Source of the DNA: Novosphingobium endophyticum
GTDB taxonomy: Bacteria; Pseudomonadota; Alphaproteobacteria; Sphingomonadales; Sphingomonadaceae
DNA length: 64,000 bases
Assembly: GCF_014640675.1 (NCBI RefSeq)
Contig: NZ_BMHK01000001.1
Span: forward strand, 186,001-250,000
Direction: 5' to 3'
Part shown: piece after piece, positions 55,957 to 64,000 of the stretch
Layout of the letters: each line of letters begins with the position of its first letter
Position numbering within the stretch: the stretch's first letter is position 1
Position numbers and translations under genes: made by a program
The notes under the pieces: model-generated
Database searches by the model: none
What the model was told of the DNA's origin: nothing
Seen by the model: the letters and a program-made list of their open reading frames with translations, nothing else

Positions 55957-58143
55957 ATGAAACTAAGCATATCAGCTGTTCTCCTTCTCGGCGCGGCGCT
56001 GGCGGTTCCCGCCGCGGCCCAGCCGAGCAATCCGGATGATCGGGCCGCAAGCACGCTTTCACGGATGACCGAGGACGAAAAGCTCGGCATGCTGATGGGC
56101 TATCTCACGCCCCGCGTTCCCGAGGATCAGATACCGGAGAACGTACCGACAGGCGCAGGCTTCGTACCGGGCGTTCCCCGCCTCGGGATCCCGGCGCTGG
56201 CCGAGAGCGACGCAAGCCTGGGCATTGCTAACATGGGCGGCTTCATGCGCCGCAATGACGAGGCCACGGCCATGCCTTCAGCGCTGCTGATGGCCTCGAC
56301 ATGGAATCCCTCGCTCATCGAGCAGGCGGGCCGCGTCATGGGCGCAGAAACCCGCGCGAAAGGGTTCAATGTCCTGCTTGCCGGCGGCGTCAATCTGATC
56401 CGGGAGCCGCGCAACGGGCGGAATTTCGAGTATTTCAGTGAAGATCCGCTGCTTTCGGGCGTCCTTGCGGGGTACTCGGTGCGAGGCATCCAGTCGAACC
56501 ACGTCGTGTCGACGGTGAAGCACTACCTGCTCAACGCCCAGGAAACCGGTCGCTCATTCGCGGACGTACGGATGGATGAGCCTGAGATGCGGGAAAGCGA
56601 CCTCCTGGCATTTCAGCTGGCGCACGAAATCGGTCAGCCCGGCGCGGTTATGTGCTCATACAACAAGGTGAACAGCAAATACGCCTGCGAGAATCCGTTT
56701 ATACTCAACGACGTGCTGCGCGGAGACTGGGGCTTCAAGGGATGGGTTCTGTCAGACTGGGGTGCGGTCCACAGCGTCTCGATCCGGCAGGGGCTTGATC
56801 AGGAGTCCGGCAGGACATATGACGAACGGAAGACGGCGTATTTCGGCACGCCGCTGCGCGAAGCGCTGGCCTCGGGTTCCGTCACGCAGGCGGACATCGA
56901 TCGTTCGGTGACGCGCATCCTGCGCACGATCTACGCACTCGGGCTGGCCGATGATCCTGTGAAGCCGGGCAATCCGATCGATTTCGATCAGCACCTCGAT
57001 CTCGCGCAGAAGGTCGCCGAACAGGGCATCGTGCTGCTCAAGAACGAGGGCAACCTCCTTCCGGTCGCGGCGAACGCCAAGCGCATCCTTGTGGTCGGCG
57101 CCCATGCGGACAAGGGTGTGCCGCAAGGCGGTGGCTCCTCGCAGGTATGGCCGGTGGGTGGCGCGTCATTGCGGCTGCCGATCCCCGGTGAACCCGTCTA
57201 CCATACGCGGCTCTACATGCCTTCGTCGCCCCTGGATGAGCTGAAGAAGCAGTTTCCCCAGGCCACGATCGACTTTGACGATGGCACCGATCCGGCGCGC
57301 GCCGCGAAGGCCGCCGGCGATGCCGATATCGCCATTGTGTTCGCGGATCAGTTCACCGCAGAGGGGCACGACGTCCCTCTCAACCTGCCCGACAACCAGG
57401 ATGCCTTGATCGAGGCCGTGGCGGACGCGAATCCGCGCACGGCGGTCGTGCTCGAGACTGGCGGCCCGGTACTCATGCCGTGGCTCGACAAGGTCCCGGC
57501 CGTTGTGGCGGCATGGTACTCCGGCAACCGGGGCGGGCACGCGATTGCCCGTGTCCTGTCGGGCCAGGTCAACCCGTCCGGCCATCTTGCGGTGACTTTC
57601 CCGGCGTCCGTGTCGCAGCTTCCGAATCCCACGCTCCCGGGAGCCGCTATGATTGACCAGGCCAAGGGGCGGGATCTCTATGACCTACCGGAGGAAGAGC
57701 AGACGCTCGAGATCACCTACCCGGAAGGCTCGAACGTGGGCTACCGCTGGTACGCGCAGAAGGGCTTCAAGCCACTGTTCGCGTTCGGGCACGGTCTCAG
57801 CTACACGCAGTTCGCCTTCGAGACGCCGAAAGTGTCAGGCAAGACGGCCGAGGTAGCGGTGCGCAACACCGGCGACCGCGCGGGGGCGACGGCGGTTCAA
57901 CTCTATCTTGTGTCGCGCAACGGCAAGACAGAACGGCGACTGGTCGGGTTCCAGCGGGTCGATCTTGCGCCCGGCGGCTCGCAGACGGTCAAACTGGACA
58001 TCGAGCCGCGGCTCCTGGCCGAGTGGGAAAATGGCGGCTGGTCCCAGCCTCCGGGAACTTACGGGTTCGCCGTCGGCAAGAGCGCCGAGCAACTCGGCCG
58101 TACGGTCACCGTCCGCCTTCCCGCACGTACGTGGAAGGACTGA
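55957..58143 (+). CDS. Secreted GH3 beta-glucosidase
   Basis: A 728-residue GH3 enzyme. The signal peptide is MKLSISAVLLLGAALAVPAAAQ. The (beta/alpha)8 domain has the nucleophile Asp267 (GWVLSDWGAVHS) and a KH motif (VSTVKHYLLNAQETGR). The second domain follows (EQGIVLLKNEGNLLPVA), then a fibronectin type III-like C-terminal domain (VAVRNTGDRAGATAVQLYL). GAGGGA upstream supports the ATG at 55957. Beta-glucosidase is most likely; other beta-glycosides are possible. Confidence 0.92.
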   Translation: MKLSISAVLLLGAALAVPAAAQPSNPDDRAASTLSRMTEDEKLGMLMGYLTPRVPEDQIPENVPTGAGFVPGVPRLGIPALAESDASLGIANMGGFMRRNDEATAMPSALLMASTWNPSLIEQAGRVMGAETRAKGFNVLLAGGVNLIREPRNGRNFEYFSEDPLLSGVLAGYSVRGIQSNHVVSTVKHYLLNAQETGRSFADVRMDEPEMRESDLLAFQLAHEIGQPGAVMCSYNKVNSKYACENPFILNDVLRGDWGFKGWVLSDWGAVHSVSIRQGLDQESGRTYDERKTAYFGTPLREALASGSVTQADIDRSVTRILRTIYALGLADDPVKPGNPIDFDQHLDLAQKVAEQGIVLLKNEGNLLPVAANAKRILVVGAHADKGVPQGGGSSQVWPVGGASLRLPIPGEPVYHTRLYMPSSPLDELKKQFPQATIDFDDGTDPARAAKAAGDADIAIVFADQFTAEGHDVPLNLPDNQDALIEAVADANPRTAVVLETGGPVLMPWLDKVPAVVAAWYSGNRGGHAIARVLSGQVNPSGHLAVTFPASVSQLPNPTLPGAAMIDQAKGRDLYDLPEEEQTLEITYPEGSNVGYRWYAQKGFKPLFAFGHGLSYTQFAFETPKVSGKTAEVAVRNTGDRAGATAVQLYLVSRNGKTERRLVGFQRVDLAPGGSQTVKLDIEPRLLAEWENGGWSQPPGTYGFAVGKSAEQLGRTVTVRLPARTWKD

Positions 58144-58268
58144 TGCGCTTGAGAAATCGTCTGGAGGCAGCCGACACCGACGAATGAATTGCCGAACGTT
58201 GCGACCGTGCAACCGAGGCACAAACTGGGCGGGCGCCTGCGCTGCAAGGGCCTCTAGCGCCTGCCCCG

Positions 58269-59081
58269 TCAGAGAATGGGCTCCTCGCCCTCCAGTGTCG
58301 TGCGGCTCAGCAGGCGGCCGCTGTCCGCCGGATAGGGCTCCACCCGGTGCATGACCCCGGTGTTATCCCAGATGATCATGTCGCCAACGGTCCATTCATG
58401 CCGATAGACGAACTGCGGCTGCGTCGTCCACGCCTGCATCTCGTCCAGAAGGGCGCGGCCCTCCTCAGGCTCCATGCCTTCGATCTGGCCGGCCGTCAGG
58501 CCGAGCACCAGTGACTTGCGCCCGGATTTGTGGGTCCACGCCATCGGGTGAACCTTCACGCCGAGCGCACGCCACCGCTCGACCTGGGTTTCCGTGGGAT
58601 TGGGCACAACCGCGCGCTGGATGTATTCCTGGCTGTGGACGATCCTGAGCCCATCCACTTGACGCTTCTTCTCGTCCGGCAGGTCCTCATAGGCCGCATA
58701 GGTATTGGCGAATTCCGTCTGTCCGCCCTCTTTCGACAAGACGCGCGCGCTGAGCAGCGAGGCGCGGGTCGGCACGTCGTCCTGGGCCCCGTCGATGTGC
58801 CAGTAATAGGTACCGTGCAGATATTCCGCAGTGTCGTTGACTTCCGGGTCGAGGCTGATCTTGTAGATACCCCGGATACCTTGCGGGATGACTTCACCAA
58901 GGGTTCTGGCGAATTCCAGTTGCTCCTCGTCCGTTATGCCGATTTCACGGAACAGCAGCACGCCGCGTTGTTCGAGCAGTTCACGGACTTCATCACGCAA
59001 CCCGCCCTTGAGCAGTTCGGCCTTGTCGGCGATGATTTCAGTGCCAATCCGAGGCGTAAGCTCGGGGGTCTCGAACTTCAT
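58269..59081 (-). CDS. TauD/TfdA-family Fe(II)/2-oxoglutarate dioxygenase
   Basis: A 270-residue protein. The iron ligands are the HxD in YYWHIDGAQD and the distal His in NTGVMHRVEPYP; the 2-oxoglutarate arginine is in GRLLSRTTL. The start is MKFETPELTPRIG at 59081, with GGAG 9 bases upstream; an ATG at 59093 is the alternative. Family members hydroxylate taurine, aryloxyacids and similar small acids. It is divergent from a LysR gene, so it is likely LysR-controlled and catabolic. Confidence 0.9.
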   Translation of the reverse strand: MKFETPELTPRIGTEIIADKAELLKGGLRDEVRELLEQRGVLLFREIGITDEEQLEFARTLGEVIPQGIRGIYKISLDPEVNDTAEYLHGTYYWHIDGAQDDVPTRASLLSARVLSKEGGQTEFANTYAAYEDLPDEKKRQVDGLRIVHSQEYIQRAVVPNPTETQVERWRALGVKVHPMAWTHKSGRKSLVLGLTAGQIEGMEPEEGRALLDEMQAWTTQPQFVYRHEWTVGDMIIWDNTGVMHRVEPYPADSGRLLSRTTLEGEEPIL

Positions 59082-59230
59082 CTTGTTCTCCATGATCCGC
59101 GCCAGACCTTTTCGAACGGGCGCAATGTTCCATCTGTTCCTTCGCGAAGGCTTGGCTGGGCCCATTCGCATCCTCATGCGAGTCTATCGCGGTTGCGCCA
59201 AGGTTGGCCATGACAAAGCGTGTCCCGGGG

Positions 59231-59247
59231 TATAGGATCAGCCTATA
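59231..59247. promoter_or_regulatory. Inverted repeat in the LysR-dioxygenase gap
   Basis: TATAGG and CCTATA are perfect 6-base arms around a 5-base spacer, within the T-N11-A frame expected of LysR sites. It lies 24 bases before the LysR start, in the divergent gap. It also resembles a -10 box, so it may overlap a promoter. Confidence 0.5.
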
Positions 59248-59270
59248 GCGGCAAGGCGGAACAAGAGGGC

Positions 59271-60209
59271 ATGGACTTCAAGCGACTGGGCTATTTCGCA
59301 CAAGTGGCCGAACTGGGCTCGCTTTCAAAGGCGTCCGATCGCGTCCGGATTACCCAGCCTTCGCTGAGCCGGCAGATGCGGCTGCTGGAAGAAGAACTCG
59401 GCGTCACGCTGTTCGTGCGCGGCGCGCGCGGCATGCACCTCACCGAAGCGGGAGAAATGCTCTATGCCCGCATAGCGGGGCCGCTGCGCGAGATCGGCCA
59501 CGCGATCTACGAAGTTCGCTCTCTGCCGACCGAGGCGGGCGGCCACGTCGTGGTGGGAATGCCTCCCACGATCGTACAAATGCTGGCCGGAGGCATGGCT
59601 CGCCGGGTGGCGACACATGCTCCCAAGGTTTCCTTGCGGATCATCGATGCGAACTCGGCGCACCTGCTCGAGCGAATGCAATCGGGAGAGCTCGACATCG
59701 GGATCCTTTACGGCCCCACTCCGTCCGGTCTCAACGCTTCGCGCCTGCTGGAGGATGAGCTGATGCTTGTTGCTCCTCCGCAATCGCAGGTGGCTCGGGA
59801 GGCCACGATCGAATTCAGGCGTCTGGCGGACCTCCCCCTCATCCTTCCCGGTGCGGTCCATGGCCTGACCCAACTGATCGAAAGCAGCGCGGCAAAGGCC
59901 AGGATAAAGCTCAACATCGCGGTCGAGGCCGATTCCCACCAGTTGATGAAGGAGCTTGTGGAAGCCGGCCTTGGTTACGCAATCCTGCCGCACTGCGCCT
60001 TCGCGCGCGAGGCGGCGATGGGCCGGCTGGCATTCGTGCGTATCACGAAGCCCGGGCTGACGCGGCAGCTTTTCCTGGCGCTGAAGCCTGAAGGAGAAGC
60101 GGCGAAAGCCTCGTTGCAGGTCGAAAGTTTCATTCGCCAGGAAGTCGGCGCGCTGATCCAGCAGGGCACCTGGTCCGCAGCCCGGGCCTGCGGGATCGGG
60201 GAATCCTGA
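59271..60209 (+). CDS. LysR-family transcriptional regulator
   Basis: A 312-residue LysR protein. The HTH is MDFKRLGYFAQVAELGSLSK plus ASDRVRITQPSLSRQMRLLEEELG, and a periplasmic-binding-like effector domain follows. The longer frame from 59220 has an unlikely N-terminus; ATG 59271 gives the standard family start, with GAGGG upstream. It should control the divergent dioxygenase gene and perhaps the genes downstream. Confidence 0.92.
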   Translation: MDFKRLGYFAQVAELGSLSKASDRVRITQPSLSRQMRLLEEELGVTLFVRGARGMHLTEAGEMLYARIAGPLREIGHAIYEVRSLPTEAGGHVVVGMPPTIVQMLAGGMARRVATHAPKVSLRIIDANSAHLLERMQSGELDIGILYGPTPSGLNASRLLEDELMLVAPPQSQVAREATIEFRRLADLPLILPGAVHGLTQLIESSAAKARIKLNIAVEADSHQLMKELVEAGLGYAILPHCAFAREAAMGRLAFVRITKPGLTRQLFLALKPEGEAAKASLQVESFIRQEVGALIQQGTWSAARACGIGES

Positions 60210-60334
60210 TGCGGCCTACCCATAGCCGCAACACATACCCCGCGACATTGTTTGGAATAGCTAGGGGACTGCCCTGCTGTTATGCGCGATCCCAAGACGA
60301 GTTCCCCAAGGAACAACGGGAGAGGTGAACCTGT

Positions 60335-61201
60335 ATGAAGATCGGCGTATCCTATCCGACGACCGAAGTGGCGGGCGATCCGAAGGCCATCCGCAAGTTC
60401 GTGAGGGCTGCCGAAGAACTCGGCTACAAGCACATGATGGCCTACGACCACGTGCTCAAGACACCGCACGAAGGCCGCGAACCGAAGCTGACGGGACCCT
60501 ACACCGACAAGGACAGCTTTCACGATCCCTTCGTGCTGTTCGCCTTCGCGGCCGCGATTTCGGAAAAGCTGGAGTTCGCCACGGGCGTTATGGTGCTCCC
60601 CCAGCGCCAGACCGTTCTTGTCGCTCAGCAAGCCGCGGATGTGGACCTGCTCTCGAACGAACGCCTGCGGCTGGGGATGGGAATCGGTTGGAACTACGTC
60701 GAGTACGAAGCGCTCGGGCAGGATTTCAAGACGCGCGGCAAGCGGCTGGAGGAACAGTTCGACTTGCTGCGCCGGCTTTGGAGCGAACCTCTGGTGACGT
60801 TCGACGGGCGGTTTGACCGGGTCGACAGGGGCTGCATCAACCCGCGTCCGCGCCGACAGATTCCTCTCTGGGTAGGTGGAAACAGCGAGCCTGCCTACGA
60901 ACGCGGCGCGAGGATCGGCGACGGCTTCATTTTCGCCGCACCCGGAGGCCCCGCGGTTGAGGCGTGGGAGCGGATCAGGTTCCATCTTAAGGAGTTGGAC
61001 CGCGACGAGAGCGACTATGGACGCGAATTGCTCGCGCTGTTCGCACGCACCCCCCAGGAATGCGCGGATCACCTGCGCACCTTTCGCGATGCGGGCGGCA
61101 CACACGGCTGCGTGCCCTCGATGGGCAAAGGCCTCGGAAACAACATCGATGCCCACATCGACTACATCGCCGAGGCCAAGCGTCTGCTCGATGCCGGCTG
61201 A
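60335..61201 (+). CDS. Luciferase-like flavin/F420-type monooxygenase
   Basis: A 288-residue LLM-class protein: MKIGVSYPTTEVAGDPKAIR, GVMVLPQRQTVLVAQQAADVDLLS and IPLWVGGNSEPAYERGARIGDGF. This is the TIGR03619-type subgroup, often labelled F420-dependent, although sphingomonads generally use flavins. A GGAGAGGTGA site lies upstream of ATG 60335. The substrate is unknown. Its neighbours (dioxygenase, DUF1330, molybdenum enzyme) suggest an oxidative catabolic set. Confidence 0.88.
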   Translation: MKIGVSYPTTEVAGDPKAIRKFVRAAEELGYKHMMAYDHVLKTPHEGREPKLTGPYTDKDSFHDPFVLFAFAAAISEKLEFATGVMVLPQRQTVLVAQQAADVDLLSNERLRLGMGIGWNYVEYEALGQDFKTRGKRLEEQFDLLRRLWSEPLVTFDGRFDRVDRGCINPRPRRQIPLWVGGNSEPAYERGARIGDGFIFAAPGGPAVEAWERIRFHLKELDRDESDYGRELLALFARTPQECADHLRTFRDAGGTHGCVPSMGKGLGNNIDAHIDYIAEAKRLLDAG

Positions 61202-61269
61202 ACCGGTCACCGTCGCAGCGACTGACGCCTTCCGCTCCCTTCTCTCGCCAGTCAAACCGGAGTACCTTC

Positions 61270-61560
61270 ATGCCAGCCTACCTGATCGTCCTGCGCACGG
61301 AACCGGTTCGCGACGAAGCCGCGATGGTCGAATACCAGCGCAAGACGCGCGAAACGGCGCCAACCGTTCCCCTGAAACCTCTGGTCGTTCATGGCACTAC
61401 AATCCCGCTCGAGGGGGAAGCGCCAGATGGCGTCGTCATGATCGAGTTTGCGAGCGTCGAGGACGCGAAGGCCTGGTACAACAGCCCCGATTACCAGGCG
61501 GCACTTCCCCACCGCCTCAAGGCCGCCGGCTATCAGACGTTCATAGTCGAAGGTCTGTGA
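61270..61560 (+). CDS. DUF1330 protein
   Basis: A 96-residue protein of the dimeric alpha/beta-barrel type (MPAYLIVLRTEPVRDEAAMV, then GVVMIEFASVEDAKAWYNSPDYQ). The DUF1330 family has no firm activity, and members often sit next to catabolic oxygenases. CCGGAG precedes ATG 61270. It follows the luciferase-like gene by 68 bases and is likely co-transcribed. Confidence 0.85.
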   Translation: MPAYLIVLRTEPVRDEAAMVEYQRKTRETAPTVPLKPLVVHGTTIPLEGEAPDGVVMIEFASVEDAKAWYNSPDYQAALPHRLKAAGYQTFIVEGL

Positions 61561-61632
61561 TCGCCGTGAACCGCTGACCGGCGGTCGCGCGCGAAACACC
61601 TGGATAATCTGCCACCAACCGGATCGGCCGGC

Positions 61633-61887
61633 CTATCCTCCTCCCACGCGCGGCAGCACGATCACTTCGCTCGCGTCGGCAAGCGGACGCGTCCAGTCCG
61701 TTTCCAGCACGCCGTCGACCGCGAGATGAACGCGCGGTTGGGCGATCGCGGCAAATCCCGGCGCCAGCGCGTCAAGCTTGCCGATGAGGTCGAACAGGTT
61801 GACGGCGGCTAGCGAAAGCCGGTCCGTGCCGAAGAACTCCTTGTCGAACGGCGGCATGATGATGATCCGCAAGGCATGGCCGGTCAC
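61633..61887 (-). CDS. MoaD/ThiS-like small protein ending in Gly-Gly-Gly
   Basis: An 84-residue protein of beta-grasp pattern: RIIIMPPFDKEFFG at the start, then LNLF-type segments (AAVNLFDLIGKLDALAPG), HLAVDGVL, and the C-terminus LPRVGGG. A C-terminal Gly-Gly is the adenylation and thiocarboxylation tail of MoaD/ThiS sulfur carriers. The GTG at 61887 has GAAGGG upstream. The gene starts 7 bases after the molybdenum subunit gene, so the two are very probably one operon. Confidence 0.75.
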   Translation of the reverse strand: MTGHALRIIIMPPFDKEFFGTDRLSLAAVNLFDLIGKLDALAPGFAAIAQPRVHLAVDGVLETDWTRPLADASEVIVLPRVGGG

Positions 61888-61894
61888 GCGCCCT

Positions 61895-64000
61895 TCACCC
61901 CTCGGGATGGAGCGCCGCGTAGACCCGTTCCGGCGACATCGGCAGCGAGTTCAGGCGCTTGCCGGTCGCCGCCTTGATCGCATTGGCCACGGCAGCGAGC
62001 GGCGGCACGATCGGTACTTCGCCCACGCCCTTGACGCCGAAAGGGTGATCGGGATTGGGCACTTCGACCATGACCGCTTCGATCATCGGCATGTCGGAGG
62101 CGACAGGCATGCGGTAGTCGAGAAAGCCGGGGTTATCGAGCCGGCCTTCCTCATTGTAGATGTACGTTTCGTTGAGAGCCCAGCCGATGCCCTGCGCCAC
62201 GCCGCCTTGGATCTGGCCCTCGACGTAGTCGGCATGGATCGCGCGGCCCACGTCCTGGATCGCTGTATAGCGCACGACGGCGACGTGACCGGTCTCGGGA
62301 TCGACTTCGACATCGCAGATGTGGAAACCGAAGCCGGGTAGCCACCCCCTGGCACTGAGGGCGGAGACCGCTGCGATCGGCCCGCCCGAGTGGAACGAGC
62401 GAGAGGCGATGTCCGCCACGGACATCGTCTCGCCCTGCTTGTCGCCCGAAAGACAGACGACTTCTCCCGAACGCCACTGGACCTGCTCGGGCGAGGCGCC
62501 CCATATCCGCGCCGCGCGCTGGCACAGCAGGTGCCTCACTTCCCCGGCCGCCTCGACCGTGGCCATGCCGGTCGCGAAAGTCGTGCGGCTGCCGCCGGTA
62601 ACCATCGAAACGCCGATAGAGGCGGTGTCGGCGACGACGCAGCGGACCTGCTCGTAAGGCACGTCGAGCACTTCGGCCGCCATGATCGCCATCGATGCGC
62701 GGCTACCGCCAATGTCGGGGCTGCCGGTGGCGACAGTGAAGGTTCCGTCCTCCGCCACGCTTAGGTTGACCGTCGAAGGACCGCCGTAATTGCCCCAGTA
62801 TCCCCCGGCGATGCCCCGCCCCTGGTTCGGGCCGAGCGGCGACGACCAATGCGGATGGGCCTTGGCAGCTTCCAGGCATTCGATCCAGCCGATCTTGCCC
62901 CAAGGCAGGCCCGAGGTTTGCGGATCGCCGGGCTTCGCGGCGTTCTTCAACCGCAGTTCGAGCGGGTCCATGCCCAGCCTGGCGGCCAGTTCATCCAACG
63001 CGCTTTCCACGGCGAAGTTGACCTGCGGCGCGCCCGGCGCGCGGTAGGCCTTGGCGGCGGGACGATTGCAGAGAACTTCCGTGCCGACAACGCGCGTGTT
63101 GGCGATACGGTAGTGGCCAATGGCACTGGACACGCCCGCACCGGCATCCACCGCGGGATAGGCGCCCGAATGATACTTGAACTCTACGTCGGCCGCGACG
63201 AGCCTGCCGTCCGCGTCGGCGCCGATGCGCACGTCGATGATTGCGCCGGGAGCCGGGCCGCTCGCGCGGAACACCTCCTCGCGGCTCATCGCCAGACGCA
63301 CCGGACGGCCCGACTTGCGCGAGAGGATCATCGCCACCGGCTCGAGATAGATCGTTGTCTTGCCGCCAAAGCCGCCTCCGATCTCCAGCGGCATGACGCG
63401 GATGTCCGACTGCGGGATGGCCAGCACAGAGGCTGTCAGCGAGCGCACGGAGAAATGGCCCTGGCTCGAACACCAGATCTGCGCCTGCCCGTCTCCGTTC
63501 CAGGAGGCCACGCAGGCGTGCGGCTCGATATAGCCCTGGTGCACGGGCTCCATGGTGTAGCGGCCCTCGACCGTGACCGCCGCGCCCGCCAGCCCCGCCT
63601 CGATATCGCCCGCTCCCATTTCCACCCGCATGGAGGCGTTGGAGGGCTTGTCCGGCCTGGGCTTCACACCCTTTGTGAACATATTGTCGTGAAGCAGCGG
63701 CGCATCCTGGGCGAGCGCTTCTTCCAGCCCGAGGACAAAGGGCAGGACGTCGTATTCCACTTCGATCAACGCAAGGGCATCGCGCGCGATTTCCGGCGAC
63801 GTGGCCGCGACGGCCGCAACCGCGTGTCCCTCATAGAGCACCTTGTCCAGCGCCAGACAATTGTGCGCTACATCGACAATATCCGAAGCGCCCTCGCCCA
63901 CATGCATGACGAGAGATTCCAACGTGGGAAAGTCCCTGCCCGTCGCCACCGCCTTTACGCCGGCCAGCCTTTCCGCCTCCCGCGTGTCTATCGAGACAAT
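61895..64000 (-). CDS. Xanthine dehydrogenase-family molybdopterin-binding subunit, 5' part off the end
   Basis: 701 residues are visible, and the frame is open to the window end, so the start is missing (family about 750-780). It opens (I)VSIDTREAERLAGVKAVATG. It has the Moco-binding motifs EPVAMILSRKSGRPVRLAMS and CVVADTASIGVSMVTGGSRTTFATG, and the catalytic Glu in GVKGVGEVPIVPPLAA. These enzymes hydroxylate purines, aldehydes or aromatic heterocycles. The FAD and [2Fe-2S] subunits are not in view and should lie just beyond the window. The MoaD-like gene follows it. Confidence 0.9.
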   Translation of the reverse strand: MVSIDTREAERLAGVKAVATGRDFPTLESLVMHVGEGASDIVDVAHNCLALDKVLYEGHAVAAVAATSPEIARDALALIEVEYDVLPFVLGLEEALAQDAPLLHDNMFTKGVKPRPDKPSNASMRVEMGAGDIEAGLAGAAVTVEGRYTMEPVHQGYIEPHACVASWNGDGQAQIWCSSQGHFSVRSLTASVLAIPQSDIRVMPLEIGGGFGGKTTIYLEPVAMILSRKSGRPVRLAMSREEVFRASGPAPGAIIDVRIGADADGRLVAADVEFKYHSGAYPAVDAGAGVSSAIGHYRIANTRVVGTEVLCNRPAAKAYRAPGAPQVNFAVESALDELAARLGMDPLELRLKNAAKPGDPQTSGLPWGKIGWIECLEAAKAHPHWSSPLGPNQGRGIAGGYWGNYGGPSTVNLSVAEDGTFTVATGSPDIGGSRASMAIMAAEVLDVPYEQVRCVVADTASIGVSMVTGGSRTTFATGMATVEAAGEVRHLLCQRAARIWGASPEQVQWRSGEVVCLSGDKQGETMSVADIASRSFHSGGPIAAVSALSARGWLPGFGFHICDVEVDPETGHVAVVRYTAIQDVGRAIHADYVEGQIQGGVAQGIGWALNETYIYNEEGRLDNPGFLDYRMPVASDMPMIEAVMVEVPNPDHPFGVKGVGEVPIVPPLAAVANAIKAATGKRLNSLPMSPERVYAALHPEG

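Overview
The window comes from a GC-rich alphaproteobacterium of the Sphingomonadales, most likely Novosphingobium or a close relative. Four things point there. A CcrM-type GANTC methyltransferase is present. An aa3-type oxidase subunit IV and split pntAA/pntAB/pntB genes sit together. Epsilon of the ATP synthase is only 85 residues long. A 402-residue D-mannonate dehydratase has all its catalytic residues at the numbering I recall for the characterised Novosphingobium aromaticivorans enzyme. I see no rRNA, tRNA, CRISPR array, insertion sequence or prophage.

Positions 1-28.5 kb are mostly housekeeping. In order: the 3' end of priA; a DUF1203-ada pair on the minus strand; the F1 ATP synthase operon atpHAGDC, with palindromic repeat elements in two of its spacers; a CpaF pilus/secretion ATPase; an EamA transporter; twin entericidin-like lipoproteins; and a glycine cleavage operon (gcvT-gcvH-gcvPA-gcvPB plus a BASS-family transporter) behind a tandem glycine riboswitch. 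Next come dgt, the transhydrogenase operon (invaded by a DUF559 nuclease-like gene bounded by inverted repeats), an NtrC-like regulator with an altered GAFTGA loop, an SDR, folP, ccrM (behind a dense cluster of GANTC sites) and rnhB.

Positions 28.5-47.3 kb end in a sugar-acid utilisation locus. A ROK repressor with a NagC/Mlc-like operator faces a TonB-dependent receptor and a secreted serine hydrolase with a PKD-like tail. Next come uxuB, uxaC, a FadR-type GntR regulator, manD, kdgK, an MFS hexuronate-type transporter, a Tat-exported lipoprotein of the sugar isomerase fold, and a secreted GH2 enzyme. Together these take glucuronosides at the cell surface, import and cleave them, and convert glucuronate through fructuronate, mannonate and KDG to KDPG. 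The KDPG aldolase is not in the window.

Positions 47.5-54 kb hold a poorly understood periplasmic redox module: a triheme cytochrome c, a TetR regulator with a perfect palindrome in its divergent promoter, and three overlapping genes (a membrane-anchored protein of unknown family, a DUF1592-type protein with one CXXCH, and a Tat-exported DUF1552 protein).

Positions 54.3-64 kb hold a FucP-type sugar transporter, a remnant of a 2-keto-3-deoxygalactonate kinase gene, a GH3 beta-glucosidase, a TauD/TfdA dioxygenase divergent from a LysR regulator, a luciferase-like monooxygenase, a DUF1330 protein, a MoaD-like protein ending in Gly-Gly, and the 3' part of a xanthine-dehydrogenase-type molybdenum subunit that runs off the end.
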